Source: a virus. Taken from it: DNA of 30,910 nt. Location: positions 1 to 30,910 of IMG/VR virus record IMGVR_UViG_3300028840_000038, one strand, 5' to 3'. This document shows, piece after piece, positions 25,136-30,910 of this stretch (position 1 is the first letter of the stretch; each line of letters opens with the position of its first letter). The notes under the pieces are model-generated. The model did no database searches, was not told the DNA's origin, and was given only the letters and a program-made list of their open reading frames with translations. A program made the position numbers and the translations under genes.

Positions 25136-25781
25136 TGATGTTTGTCATATCAAGAGGAGCAATAAAGTTAAAGTCCTGTTCTTTAACCTGACCAATGCTG
25201 AAACCTGTATCTCCTACCGGCATGTCGTACCAGTTCTTGCTGGTAAGAAACTTATCTACATCAGGATGCTTCCAGTTTAAGCTAGCATAGATAGCAGACC
25301 TACGACTACCACCCTGCATAACTCTGCGACCAATCTCGTTGATCATCTGCATCTTTGGAATAGGACCAGACGCTAGTCCACCTGTGCCGTTCAGTATGCG
25401 CCCTTCTTCACGATAGACAGAGTAGTCGATACCAATACCGCCGCCTGTCATGAGGCACGACTCAGACTTCCAAGAGATGTTGGCCCAATCTTCTCTGGTA
25501 TCTTCCTCTGCACGTAGCAGATAACAGTTATTAAAGAACTTATTTTCACGTCCAGCATAATAAAGATAACGACCACCCGGAATAAACTTCAGGTCGGTGA
25601 TCATACGTTTCAATTCATCTTTATCATCCTTGGACAGATGCTCCTGACACACGTCATCAACAAGAGTTGATGCCAGTGCATCCCAAGTCTCACAACCATG
25701 ATGAGCATATTTATGTTTGAAGATATCTTCGCTGAATTTTGAGCGAAACATGGGGTTCTCATTGCTACGAAACGTAGCCAT
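24999..25781 (-). CDS. Class II ribonucleotide reductase, N-terminal part (frameshifted)
   Basis: 260 aa with AAGGAG 7 nt before the ATG at 25781. It contains IPGGRYLYYAGRE, NNCYLLRAEED with C86 (first redox cysteine of the active-site pair), SCLMTGGGIGIDYSVYREEG (substrate-binding glycine loop), GTGGLASGPIPKMQMINEIG and QGGSRRSAIYASLNWKHPDV, all in the class II order. After AEPGFSFF at 248-255 the frame goes LREGK and stops, while the other frame continues the family sequence. The radical cysteine lies beyond the break, so this product alone cannot be active. The break falls at two adjacent GAAA copies (25016-25023, TTTC on the coding strand). Removing one copy restores the frame exactly. 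An assembly error, a true mutation, or recoding are all possible. Confidence 0.8.
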   Translation of the reverse strand: MATFRSNENPMFRSKFSEDIFKHKYAHHGCETWDALASTLVDDVCQEHLSKDDKDELKRMITDLKFIPGGRYLYYAGRENKFFNNCYLLRAEEDTREDWANISWKSESCLMTGGGIGIDYSVYREEGRILNGTGGLASGPIPKMQMINEIGRRVMQGGSRRSAIYASLNWKHPDVDKFLTSKNWYDMPVGDTGFSIGQVKEQDFNFIAPLDMTNISVNYDTEWLLNYWKTGDVGNTFKQNVRQALSTAEPGFSFFLREGK

Positions 25782-25809
25782 GTCAGTTCTCCTTTATGTG
25801 TAGTTTTAG

Positions 25810-26010
25810 TTAGGTAGTAGGTTTTAGAGAGAGATTAGAACGCACTACATAGATATGTTTACGACCGTAGTCTTGCTTCTCAACCCAAGCACGTACATTA
25901 GTATATCCCTTCTTTGACCAATACTCTTCTATGTTGCTTGCAAGCTGATTAGAAGCACTACGAGAAGAAAGGTAATCATGTTTGGGATTGGGCTGAACTA
26001 CATACTGCAC
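25810..26010 (-). CDS. Small protein, function unknown (GTG start)
   Basis: 66 aa. The GTG at 26010 is chosen because AGGAG stands 7 nt upstream; an upstream TTG at 26040 is in frame but lacks such a site and lies almost at the predicted transcription start. The sequence (QYVVQPNPKHDYLSSRSASN, then QLASNIEEYWSKKGYTNVRA and VEKQDYGRKHIYVVRSNLS) suggests a strand, a helix, then a beta hairpin. No family recognised. It is the first gene after the predicted promoter at 26043-26071 and directly precedes RNR with a 28-nt gap. Confidence 0.6.
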   Translation of the reverse strand: MQYVVQPNPKHDYLSSRSASNQLASNIEEYWSKKGYTNVRAWVEKQDYGRKHIYVVRSNLSLKPTT

Positions 26011-26042
26011 AACTAAACTCCTTTGATTAGGGGTGAGCAACC

Positions 26043-26071
26043 ATACTATCAGCGCCGCAGCGCGATGGCAA
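26043..26071 (-). promoter_or_regulatory. Predicted sigma70-type promoter for the RNR gene group
   Basis: Read on the - strand, TTGCCA (26071-26066) is followed by a 17-nt spacer and TAGTAT (26048-26043). The spacer is GC-rich and self-complementary around GCGC. Just upstream on this strand is a run of seven T within an AT-rich patch, which could act as an UP-like element. The -10 is only 4 of 6 consensus, so this is tentative. Confidence 0.45.
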
Positions 26072-26072
26072 G

Positions 26073-26103
26073 AAAAAAATTTTCTACAAGTTTTTCAACT
26101 TGT
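26073..26103 (-). terminator. Possible weak intrinsic terminator after the DUF3310 gene
   Basis: On the - strand a perfect 7-bp stem ACAAGTT/AACTTGT closes a GAAA tetraloop (26103-26086), followed by AGAAAA and seven T (26079-26073). It overlaps the end of the DUF3310 gene. The T-run begins 6 nt after the stem and the stem is AT-rich, so it may attenuate rather than stop transcription. Confidence 0.35.
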
Positions 26104-26422
26104 TAGACAGTTCTTTTTGATCCAAGTCTACGATCCGCTCGTAAAGAAGATCAAGATACCAGCGAGCTTTAGCTATGTCTTTCTTTGGATTATCTTTGTA
26201 ACCATATCTCCAAATATATTTGAGAATGTTTCCTTTGAGATAGCCAAGAAACTCTACTTCTGACATGCTAGCTTCGATGGCTTTAATAGCTTCAATACCA
26301 CTGCGATTGTAATGCGCTGGCCTTGAAACTTCATCATGTTTAATAGCTTTTGTCATGTACAAGATAGAATCGTCTTCATCTTTTTCCCCTTTTACTAACT
26401 CTTTCCAGTCTTCATACTTCAT
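26084..26422 (-). CDS. DUF3310 protein
   Basis: 112 aa. The core DEVSRPAHYNRSGIEAIKAI, then LGYLKGNILKYIWRYGYKDN, then DIAKARWYLDLL at 82-93 is the DUF3310 signature (HY near 37-38; G-x-I-x-K-Y-x-x-R; D-x-x-K-A-x-W-Y-L). DUF3310 proteins are widespread in phages, including podoviruses, where they are often labelled as nucleotide kinase-like, but no reaction is established for the family to my knowledge. The surrounding genes concern nucleotides and DNA, so a metabolic role is plausible. It starts 3 nt after the preceding gene's stop. Confidence 0.8.
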   Translation of the reverse strand: MKYEDWKELVKGEKDEDDSILYMTKAIKHDEVSRPAHYNRSGIEAIKAIEASMSEVEFLGYLKGNILKYIWRYGYKDNPKKDIAKARWYLDLLYERIVDLDQKELSNKLKNL

Positions 26423-26425
26423 TTC

Positions 26426-26854
26426 TTAATCCTTTGAAGCGTTGATCAGAACATTAATTCTACGATACGGAAACTCAATATCACCGTCAACAACTTTTTT
26501 ATAATACCTTCTCGCGTAGTCTGGATCGATACCCGCTAGTTCACAGATAGGTTCAAAGGTAGAAGCGGTGACGCACGAAGGTACACTAAACCACTTGTGC
26601 GCTGCTCTTCGATTGTTAACGGATTCAGTAGGTTCTCCTTCATACTTTTCTTTGGTGGCATCTAGCAAGCTTTGAATAAACACCGCAATAAACATCATTC
26701 TTTCGGGACTAGACGTAGAACTTTTTGTTTCATCTGTTTCGATGTTTGAGTAATCTAAACCTAAGTCGCTCCAAGAAAAATCAAATCCTTCTTCATCAAG
26801 AGATGATACGCTTACGAAGAACTCTTCTTCCGTATCCTTTTCTTTCTTAACCAT
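26426..26854 (-). CDS. Hypothetical DNA metabolism-region protein
   Basis: 142 aa; the start at 26854 overlaps the endonuclease I gene by 43 nt. The first ~50 residues are acidic and Ser-rich (EEEFFVSVSSLDEEGFDFSW, then SDLGLDYSNIETDETKSSTS), probably disordered. The second half is helical: PERMMFIAVFIQSLLDATKE, then RRAAHKWFSVPSCVTASTFE and PICELAGIDPDYARRYYKKV. The motif R-R-x-A-x-x-W-F followed by F-E-x-I-C-x-x-A-G-I-D-P-x-x-x-R occurs in many phage proteins of this size and looks helix-turn-helix-like, so DNA binding is possible. No function can be assigned. Confidence 0.65.
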   Translation of the reverse strand: MVKKEKDTEEEFFVSVSSLDEEGFDFSWSDLGLDYSNIETDETKSSTSSPERMMFIAVFIQSLLDATKEKYEGEPTESVNNRRAAHKWFSVPSCVTASTFEPICELAGIDPDYARRYYKKVVDGDIEFPYRRINVLINASKD

Positions 26855-27249
26855 TCTTTCGGCACCACTTTCTCGGCCCAGATAAATCCATTCTTATCAC
26901 ACCATTCCGCTACCGTCGTTTTACTCTTCTTAGATATTCTCGCTTTCGGTGACATGAGAAGCATTCGAATATCTAAATCAGGATTACAATCACGGACGTA
27001 TAACATTTTCTGCCTATCCGCTAAATTAAACCAACCCTTACACTCGACTAAGATACCATTAGGTAGAATAAAATCTGGAAGATAAGTTCTGTTTTTTGCA
27101 GGTACTATGTACGGAATAGTGTAAGGTTCAAACTCGTACTTTACACTTCTCTTTTCTAAGTCTTCCGCTACAGTTCTCTCAAAGTTTGACCTGAACTTTC
27201 CCTTTCTATTTCCATAACGATTACTGTTCGACAAAGACTTCTTCGACAT
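26812..27249 (-). CDS. T7 endonuclease I-type Holliday-junction resolvase
   Basis: 145 aa (T7 gp3 has 149). The nuclease core is complete: FRSNFERTVAEDL with E24, VKYEFEPYTIPYIV, TYLPDFILPNGILVECKGWF with D59, E69 and K71, and RMLLMSPKARISKKSKTTVA, then WCDKNGFIWAE. These match T7 endonuclease I catalytic positions of type E, D, E-x-K. The enzyme resolves branched DNA during replication and packaging and helps break down host DNA. The C-terminus is very basic (KEWLRKKRIRKKSSS). It overlaps the exonuclease end by 29 nt and the next gene by 43 nt. Confidence 0.85.
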   Translation of the reverse strand: MSKKSLSNSNRYGNRKGKFRSNFERTVAEDLEKRSVKYEFEPYTIPYIVPAKNRTYLPDFILPNGILVECKGWFNLADRQKMLYVRDCNPDLDIRMLLMSPKARISKKSKTTVAEWCDKNGFIWAEKVVPKEWLRKKRIRKKSSS

Positions 27250-28066
27250 TTGGTTCTCGTTCTACGACCGTTAGAAACCTAACACCATTCGAATACTTAA
27301 AAGCTCTGAGATTAGGCCAACACTTACTTTTAAACTGACAGTATGAGCACCCAACTGCCAGCTTTCTATTACCAGACTTTCCATCTTCTTCATCCCAATA
27401 ACAAAGATCAGGAGGTGTGTCCTTCGACAAAGCCTCTTTAAGATCAGATATTCTTTTTATCGGATCGATCATCTCTGATCGACTAAGCTCCATCGTTACT
27501 AACTCTCCAGCCTGTTTATCCATAACGACAAAGGCTGCACGATCATCCTTTTCCTTTTCAGCATAAGCACTTATCTGAGCGATGTAACCAAACGGATCGT
27601 CAAAGAAAAGATTTCTATTTTTAAACTTGAGAAGAGAGCGGCCTGAAGCTGATTTAAAGTCAACCAGAACTCCATCAATGCGACCGTCTGAATGGCCTTT
27701 GACTCCATCAATATCATGCTCTTCCTGCTGACCAGTAACAGAGTGACCAGCAGTCTTTACGAGTAAGACAAGAAGCTCTTCGATGATAGAGCCGTAAAGA
27801 AACTTAAGGAGAGTAGAGTAAGAAAAGTTCTCTGCCTTAGCATCCTCTCTAGCAGCGTACCATAGCTGACGCATAGGCTTGCCTATAGAAGACATTCGAA
27901 GAACTTCTCTCTTCACATCTACTTCTGTCTTAGAGCGAGTGAGGGAAGCCACAACAGCTTCTTTGATGTTCTCAGCGAACTCTTCTAAATCTTTTTCAGA
28001 AGGTTCTACGCCCTTGTCCCAAAGGGACTTGAGATCATCTTCAAGTGTATCAAAGCTGGCGGTCAT
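27221..28066 (-). CDS. Cas4/RecB-like PD-(D/E)XK exonuclease with Fe-S cysteines
   Basis: 281 aa with GAGGGAAG before the ATG. The nuclease motifs are E97 (GSIIEELLV), GHSDGRIDGVLVDFKSA with D127, D136 and K138, and PFGYIAQISAYAE with Q164 and Y168. Four cysteines, C222 and C240-x2-C243-x5-C249 (GCSYCQFKSKCW), sit as in Cas4/AddB-type 4Fe-4S nucleases. It is therefore probably a DNA exonuclease used in recombination, filling the role of T7 gp6. No cas1/cas2 or CRISPR repeats are near, so adaptation is not implied. A 13-bp stem-loop separates it from the SSB gene upstream. Its end overlaps endonuclease I. Confidence 0.85.
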   Translation of the reverse strand: MTASFDTLEDDLKSLWDKGVEPSEKDLEEFAENIKEAVVASLTRSKTEVDVKREVLRMSSIGKPMRQLWYAAREDAKAENFSYSTLLKFLYGSIIEELLVLLVKTAGHSVTGQQEEHDIDGVKGHSDGRIDGVLVDFKSASGRSLLKFKNRNLFFDDPFGYIAQISAYAEKEKDDRAAFVVMDKQAGELVTMELSRSEMIDPIKRISDLKEALSKDTPPDLCYWDEEDGKSGNRKLAVGCSYCQFKSKCWPNLRAFKYSNGVRFLTVVEREPNVEEVFVEQ

Positions 28067-28083
28067 AGTGGCTTCCCTCTAGT

Positions 28084-28126
28084 GGACGGAGTGAGGTAAG
28101 GAGAAAGAAAAACCCTCACCCCGTCC
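28084..28126 (-). promoter_or_regulatory. 13-bp stem-loop between SSB and exonuclease genes
   Basis: The arms 28114-28126 and 28084-28096 pair over 13 bp; on the - strand RNA one pair is G-U, and on the + strand that position is an A/C mismatch, so the structure suits the - strand transcript. The 17-nt loop (28097-28113) is pyrimidine-rich. No U-tract follows, so it is more likely an RNase site or stabiliser than a terminator. Confidence 0.7.
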
Positions 28127-28138
28127 GGTACGCACTAC

Positions 28139-28630
28139 TTAAAAAGGAGCGGCTTCTTCGACGTAACCGCCGTCAACAGCGGAGAAAGAACCGCCACTGT
28201 CACCTGCACCTTCGTACTCTACGAGACTAACTACCTGAACACCTTTCAGATAGAAACCGTTCTGTCCTGCACGCGGACCATTCTTATAAGGCGACACGTC
28301 AAACAGAACGTTTACATCAGACCCGTTACCAATAAGCTTGGTCATCGGATTTGTCTGAGCATCTACGACACGGGGACGTGGATTGTCTGAGCCATCCCGA
28401 CTCTTAGCGTAGTTACGAATTGTAACGTAACTTCCTTTCTGACCCGAATATGGCTTACCTTCGACGACTTCATCAGTCTTAACATCCATGCCAAGGTCTT
28501 TGGCAATCTTGATGTTACGTTCGTCAAGCTGACCAACGTCAATAGAGTAACGATAATCATCGGGGTTGTACTTGGATGCTTGGGGCTGATAGACTTTTGC
28601 CCAGAAAGCTTTTCCAGAGATCACTGCCAT
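28139..28630 (-). CDS. Single-stranded DNA-binding protein, gp2.5-like
   Basis: 163 aa with AGAAGGAAC before the ATG. The fold is OB-like: AFWAKVYQPQASKYNPDDYR, then YSIDVGQLDERNIKIAKDLG, SYVTIRNYAKSRDG, and SDVNVLFDVSPYKNGPRAGQ followed by GFYLKGVQVVSLVEYE. The C-terminal tail (GGSFSAVDGGYVEEAAPF) is acidic and ends in Phe, the arrangement by which T7 gp2.5-type and bacterial SSBs contact polymerase and helicase. T7 gp2.5 has 232 aa, so this is a shorter type. It lies between two nuclease genes in the replication operon and would coat ssDNA at the fork and during recombination. Confidence 0.8.
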   Translation of the reverse strand: MAVISGKAFWAKVYQPQASKYNPDDYRYSIDVGQLDERNIKIAKDLGMDVKTDEVVEGKPYSGQKGSYVTIRNYAKSRDGSDNPRPRVVDAQTNPMTKLIGNGSDVNVLFDVSPYKNGPRAGQNGFYLKGVQVVSLVEYEGAGDSGGSFSAVDGGYVEEAAPF

Positions 28631-28689
28631 TGTTTTAAGTTCCTTCTATGAGTTTCAATCAGTGTCGTTTAGTTTCAGTACTACTCTTA

Positions 28690-29217
28690 CTACTCGACTT
28701 CATGAGCACGATACTTGGCTCGCGAATCGATGTCAAGAAGTTTTTTTGGATGCTGCAAATTTTTTATCTCTTTAATGTAGCAATCCGATCTGACGATATA
28801 CTCACTTCTTGAAAACTTTTCTCCCTTCTTATAAAGCTTGGATGTCTTCAGATAATCTTCTCGACTATCGTAACCAACGATCCAACCCTTACTCTTGTCT
28901 TTCATGATACGACAGAACACATAGTAGTCGCACCGTTGATTAGGATTAAGAGCGGATAGGTTAACTTCATACCAATCAGGGGGCTTGTGCGGTGTGGGCT
29001 TACTCTTAACTTCTAGCCGCGTACCATCCTGTAAAATTATATCATACTCGTAAGTATTATTAGTAGCGCAGTTGAGATACTTAGCCACCATTGCTTCACC
29101 AAGGAAACCATACTCGTTATGCTTTCCCTGTGTAATAGAGTTTCGAAGCTGACCCATCTCCACAGACTTATCGAATGCAGACTTTCGCATCTCGTCTGTT
29201 ATTTCAATCTCTATCAT
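28690..29217 (-). CDS. PD-(D/E)XK endonuclease-like protein
   Basis: 175 aa; the ATG at 29217 shares a base with the polymerase stop (TAATG), so it is translationally coupled. The core GFLGEAMVAKYLN (E41), YEYDIILQDGTRLEVKSKPT with D59, E69 and K71, is the D-x9-E-x-K nuclease signature after a typical G-x-x-G-E helix. The strand DYYVFCRIMKDKSKGWIVGY follows, as in restriction-endonuclease-like folds. Target specificity is unknown; a role in host DNA degradation or replication is likely from context. No methyltransferase partner is adjacent. Confidence 0.7.
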   Translation of the reverse strand: MIEIEITDEMRKSAFDKSVEMGQLRNSITQGKHNEYGFLGEAMVAKYLNCATNNTYEYDIILQDGTRLEVKSKPTPHKPPDWYEVNLSALNPNQRCDYYVFCRIMKDKSKGWIVGYDSREDYLKTSKLYKKGEKFSRSEYIVRSDCYIKEIKNLQHPKKLLDIDSRAKYRAHEVE

Positions 29218-30872
29218 TAGTGTGTCTCAGCCCAGTTAAAACCAATCTTTGCTTCGCTATCCAGCGGACATTTTACTGAAAGACTTTCTTCTGTTTGTTT
29301 CGTAGCCTGATGAGTGAGTTTGGAAAACTCTTCCGCATCTTTCAGATGAACCTCAAACTGAACCTCATCGTGAACATTTGCTACAGGTTTAGCGTCAAGT
29401 CCTTTGACCTTAACCAATGACATTATCTGCGTCAACCAATCTTTACAGATGATAGCTCCCGCTCCCTGAAGAAGAGTGTTAACTGAAGAGTGAGAGCTAC
29501 GAACATGAAGGTATCTTCCATCCAGAGCTTTCACTTTGCTGGACCCTTCAGCTTCTTCCATCACTTCGTTTCTCCACTTCGAAAGTTTTGGCATCTTTTC
29601 AAGAAAGCTATTAATAAGTTTCTGTCCCTCTTCAAAATCTTTACCGACAATGTTTCCTATCTTTGCCGCTCCAGCGCCATATAAGAAGGCATAGATAAAG
29701 GTCTTGGCATTGTCCCTAGTAGGTAGACCAGCCATCTTTTGATTAGCTGTATGAATGTCTCCCTCTAGTATCTCACGAGTATAGTCATCGTCTTTAATGT
29801 AGTGAGCTAGGCAGCGAAGTTCTAAACCAGAACTATCAGCACCAACCAATCTATAATTTTCTTTGTCTTCTACTGTCCAACAACTTCTGCATTCAGTTCC
29901 ATAGGGAGAGTAGACTGCTGGAACTTGAGCCATGTTAGGACTGTTGTGAGTCATTCGATTTGTAACTGCACCGATAGTTATAACTCTACCGTGAACGCGA
30001 TTGGTTTTAGGATTGACTACCTTTAACCAAGAGTTGATCTGAGCCTCTCTCTTTTTCAAAAGCATATAACGAACTAGCTGCTTCGCTTCAGGAAGTTTAC
30101 ACTCTCCTAAAGTCTTTTCATTTACGACAGGGTTTCCACTTTTCTCAGTAAATTCAGTAGGTTGCCATCCACGTTTCATTAGTCGGTCAGCTATTTGCTG
30201 TCGGCTTTGCGGGTTAAACGGAACAATTTTATCTGGTATTCTTTTACGCGGTAAAATTGTAGGTTCAAAAGTTTCCTGCATTTCTTTTTCAATTTTGAAT
30301 GACTCATCATTCAGTTCACACAGAAGAAGATTTGCTTCTTTTGTATCTATATAAAATCCATTATCTTCTTGAATGTTTATAGCTCTTCGAACTGCGTGTT
30401 CCAGATCGACGCTACGTTTAGAAAAGTCTGAGGCATGATTTGAAAAATGAGTGTAGAGTTTTTCAGTAATGTCTACATCTCGTTTACAATAAGTCTCCAT
30501 GCTTTCGGAATAGCCTGACCAATCGTGAAAGTCGATCTTAGCTAAACCGAAACGCTCTCCCCATTCAGCGAGAGAGTGTCCTTTGTCGATGATAGGATTG
30601 TGTAGCTGCGATAGCAGAAGCGTATCGACTACCTTACCGTAAGAGATATTTGATTCTAATAATCGATTGACGGTTGGTAGATCGAATGACATTCCATTAT
30701 GCATGATGATCTTATCTGCACTCTGAAGATAAGGAACAAGCATACTAATGGGTTTGCCATTCGGTCCACCAAACACGACATGTGAGTTCGCGCCTACTTC
30801 TTTACAAACGGCGACGTGAATCACGGTAGCGTCTAGATCGTCCGTTTCTATGTCAAGTACGATCTTTTTCAT
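29217..30872 (-). CDS. DNA polymerase, family A, T7-like
   Basis: 551 aa. The exonuclease domain is ~1-145: DIETDD with D7 and E9, HNGMSFDLP with D64, and YCKRDVDIT with D132. The polymerase domain has GAVTNRMTHNSPNMAQVP (306-318), motif A LVGADSSGLELRCLAHYIKD with catalytic D346, motif B RDNAKTFIYAFLYGAG with R386, K390 and Y394, and motif C VANVHDEVQFEV with D502. It is shorter than T7 gp5 (704 aa); the exonuclease part is compact and there is only a short segment between the KKREAQINSWL helix and the GRVITIGAVTNR block, so a T7-type thioredoxin-binding insertion may be absent. It is a replicative polymerase with proofreading. No Shine-Dalgarno precedes the ATG; a partial upstream frame ends 2 nt before it. 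Confidence 0.9.
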   Translation of the reverse strand: MKKIVLDIETDDLDATVIHVAVCKEVGANSHVVFGGPNGKPISMLVPYLQSADKIIMHNGMSFDLPTVNRLLESNISYGKVVDTLLLSQLHNPIIDKGHSLAEWGERFGLAKIDFHDWSGYSESMETYCKRDVDITEKLYTHFSNHASDFSKRSVDLEHAVRRAINIQEDNGFYIDTKEANLLLCELNDESFKIEKEMQETFEPTILPRKRIPDKIVPFNPQSRQQIADRLMKRGWQPTEFTEKSGNPVVNEKTLGECKLPEAKQLVRYMLLKKREAQINSWLKVVNPKTNRVHGRVITIGAVTNRMTHNSPNMAQVPAVYSPYGTECRSCWTVEDKENYRLVGADSSGLELRCLAHYIKDDDYTREILEGDIHTANQKMAGLPTRDNAKTFIYAFLYGAGAAKIGNIVGKDFEEGQKLINSFLEKMPKLSKWRNEVMEEAEGSSKVKALDGRYLHVRSSHSSVNTLLQGAGAIICKDWLTQIMSLVKVKGLDAKPVANVHDEVQFEVHLKDAEEFSKLTHQATKQTEESLSVKCPLDSEAKIGFNWAETH

Positions 30873-30874
30873 AG

Positions 30875-30910
30875 TTAGTGCTGAGTGTACTCGTCAAACT
30901 TTTTATTGAA
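30875..30910 (-). CDS. Possible C-terminal tail of an upstream gene (partial)
   Basis: The last bases of the window, read on the - strand, are open for 11 codons (FNKKFDEYTQH) and end in TAA at 30877-30875, 2 nt before the polymerase ATG. This spacing is like the other operon junctions. The product cannot be identified from 11 residues, and the frame could also be chance. Confidence 0.4.
   Translation of the reverse strand, partial: FNKKFDEYTQH

Noticed and set aside
27221-28066. Cas4 as evidence of a CRISPR adaptation module
   Set aside because: No cas1, cas2 or repeat array is present; the gene stands in the phage replication operon, where Cas4/RecB-like exonucleases are common.
29490-29684. 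64-codon + strand frame within the polymerase gene
   Set aside because: It is the complement of conserved polymerase motifs and shows no independent coding signs.

Overview
The window is a piece of a tailed double-stranded DNA phage with podovirus-like gene content, probably from a marine bacterium. The sequence is moderately AT-rich and densely packed with genes. Many junctions are ATGA or TAATG type, or overlap by 8 nt. The features that point to a short-tailed, T7-like marine phage are: a family A DNA polymerase with the T7 motif-A and motif-B signatures, a T7 endonuclease I-type resolvase, a gp2.5-like ssDNA-binding protein, a class II (cobalamin-type) ribonucleotide reductase, a DUF3310 protein, tail nozzle/adaptor-like proteins and very large internal virion-type proteins. 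No terminase, portal, major capsid, helicase-primase or RNA polymerase gene lies in the window. The genus and host cannot be read from the sequence alone; roseobacter cobavirus-like or HMO-2011-like relatives are a guess from gene content.

Layout. Positions 1-23017 are transcribed on the + strand and hold the structural/late genes. First come a truncated LamG-type tail protein, a tail-assembly-like protein, an eight-repeat beta protein, an adaptor-like protein, a fibre-like protein, a 612-aa nozzle-like protein and a small fibre-tip-like protein. These are followed by a group of internal virion or ejection proteins: 433 aa with an EF-hand-like loop, a GNAT-like 146 aa protein, 798 aa, and a 2161-aa giant with an HEAFH zincin motif. 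A near-consensus sigma70 promoter (TTGACA-N17-TATAAA, 17692-17720) then opens a short glycan-modification cassette: a GT-A-like glycosyltransferase, and a 762-aa protein that joins a glycosyltransferase-like, a SAM-methyltransferase-like and an MptE/DUF115-like domain. After it come a small protein, a 248-aa beta-rich structural candidate whose ribosome binding site sits in a hairpin, and the lysis genes (coiled-coil membrane protein, 3TM holin). An intrinsic terminator at 23061-23097 ends this strand, and it lies inside the coding sequence of the opposing oxygenase gene.

Positions 30910-22980 are transcribed on the - strand and hold DNA metabolism. In order of transcription they are: DNA polymerase, PD-(D/E)XK nuclease, SSB, Cas4/RecB-like exonuclease, endonuclease I, an unknown protein, DUF3310, a small ORF, class II RNR (split by a frameshift), a GNAT-like protein, DUF1289 and a 2OG-Fe(II) oxygenase. 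A predicted promoter at 26043-26071 could drive the RNR end of this block separately.

The most notable observations are the triple-domain glycan protein with its own promoter, the RNR frameshift explained exactly by one extra TTTC unit, the terminator embedded in the convergent oxygenase gene, and three RNA hairpins at gene junctions. There is no gene-free stretch longer than 300 bases.
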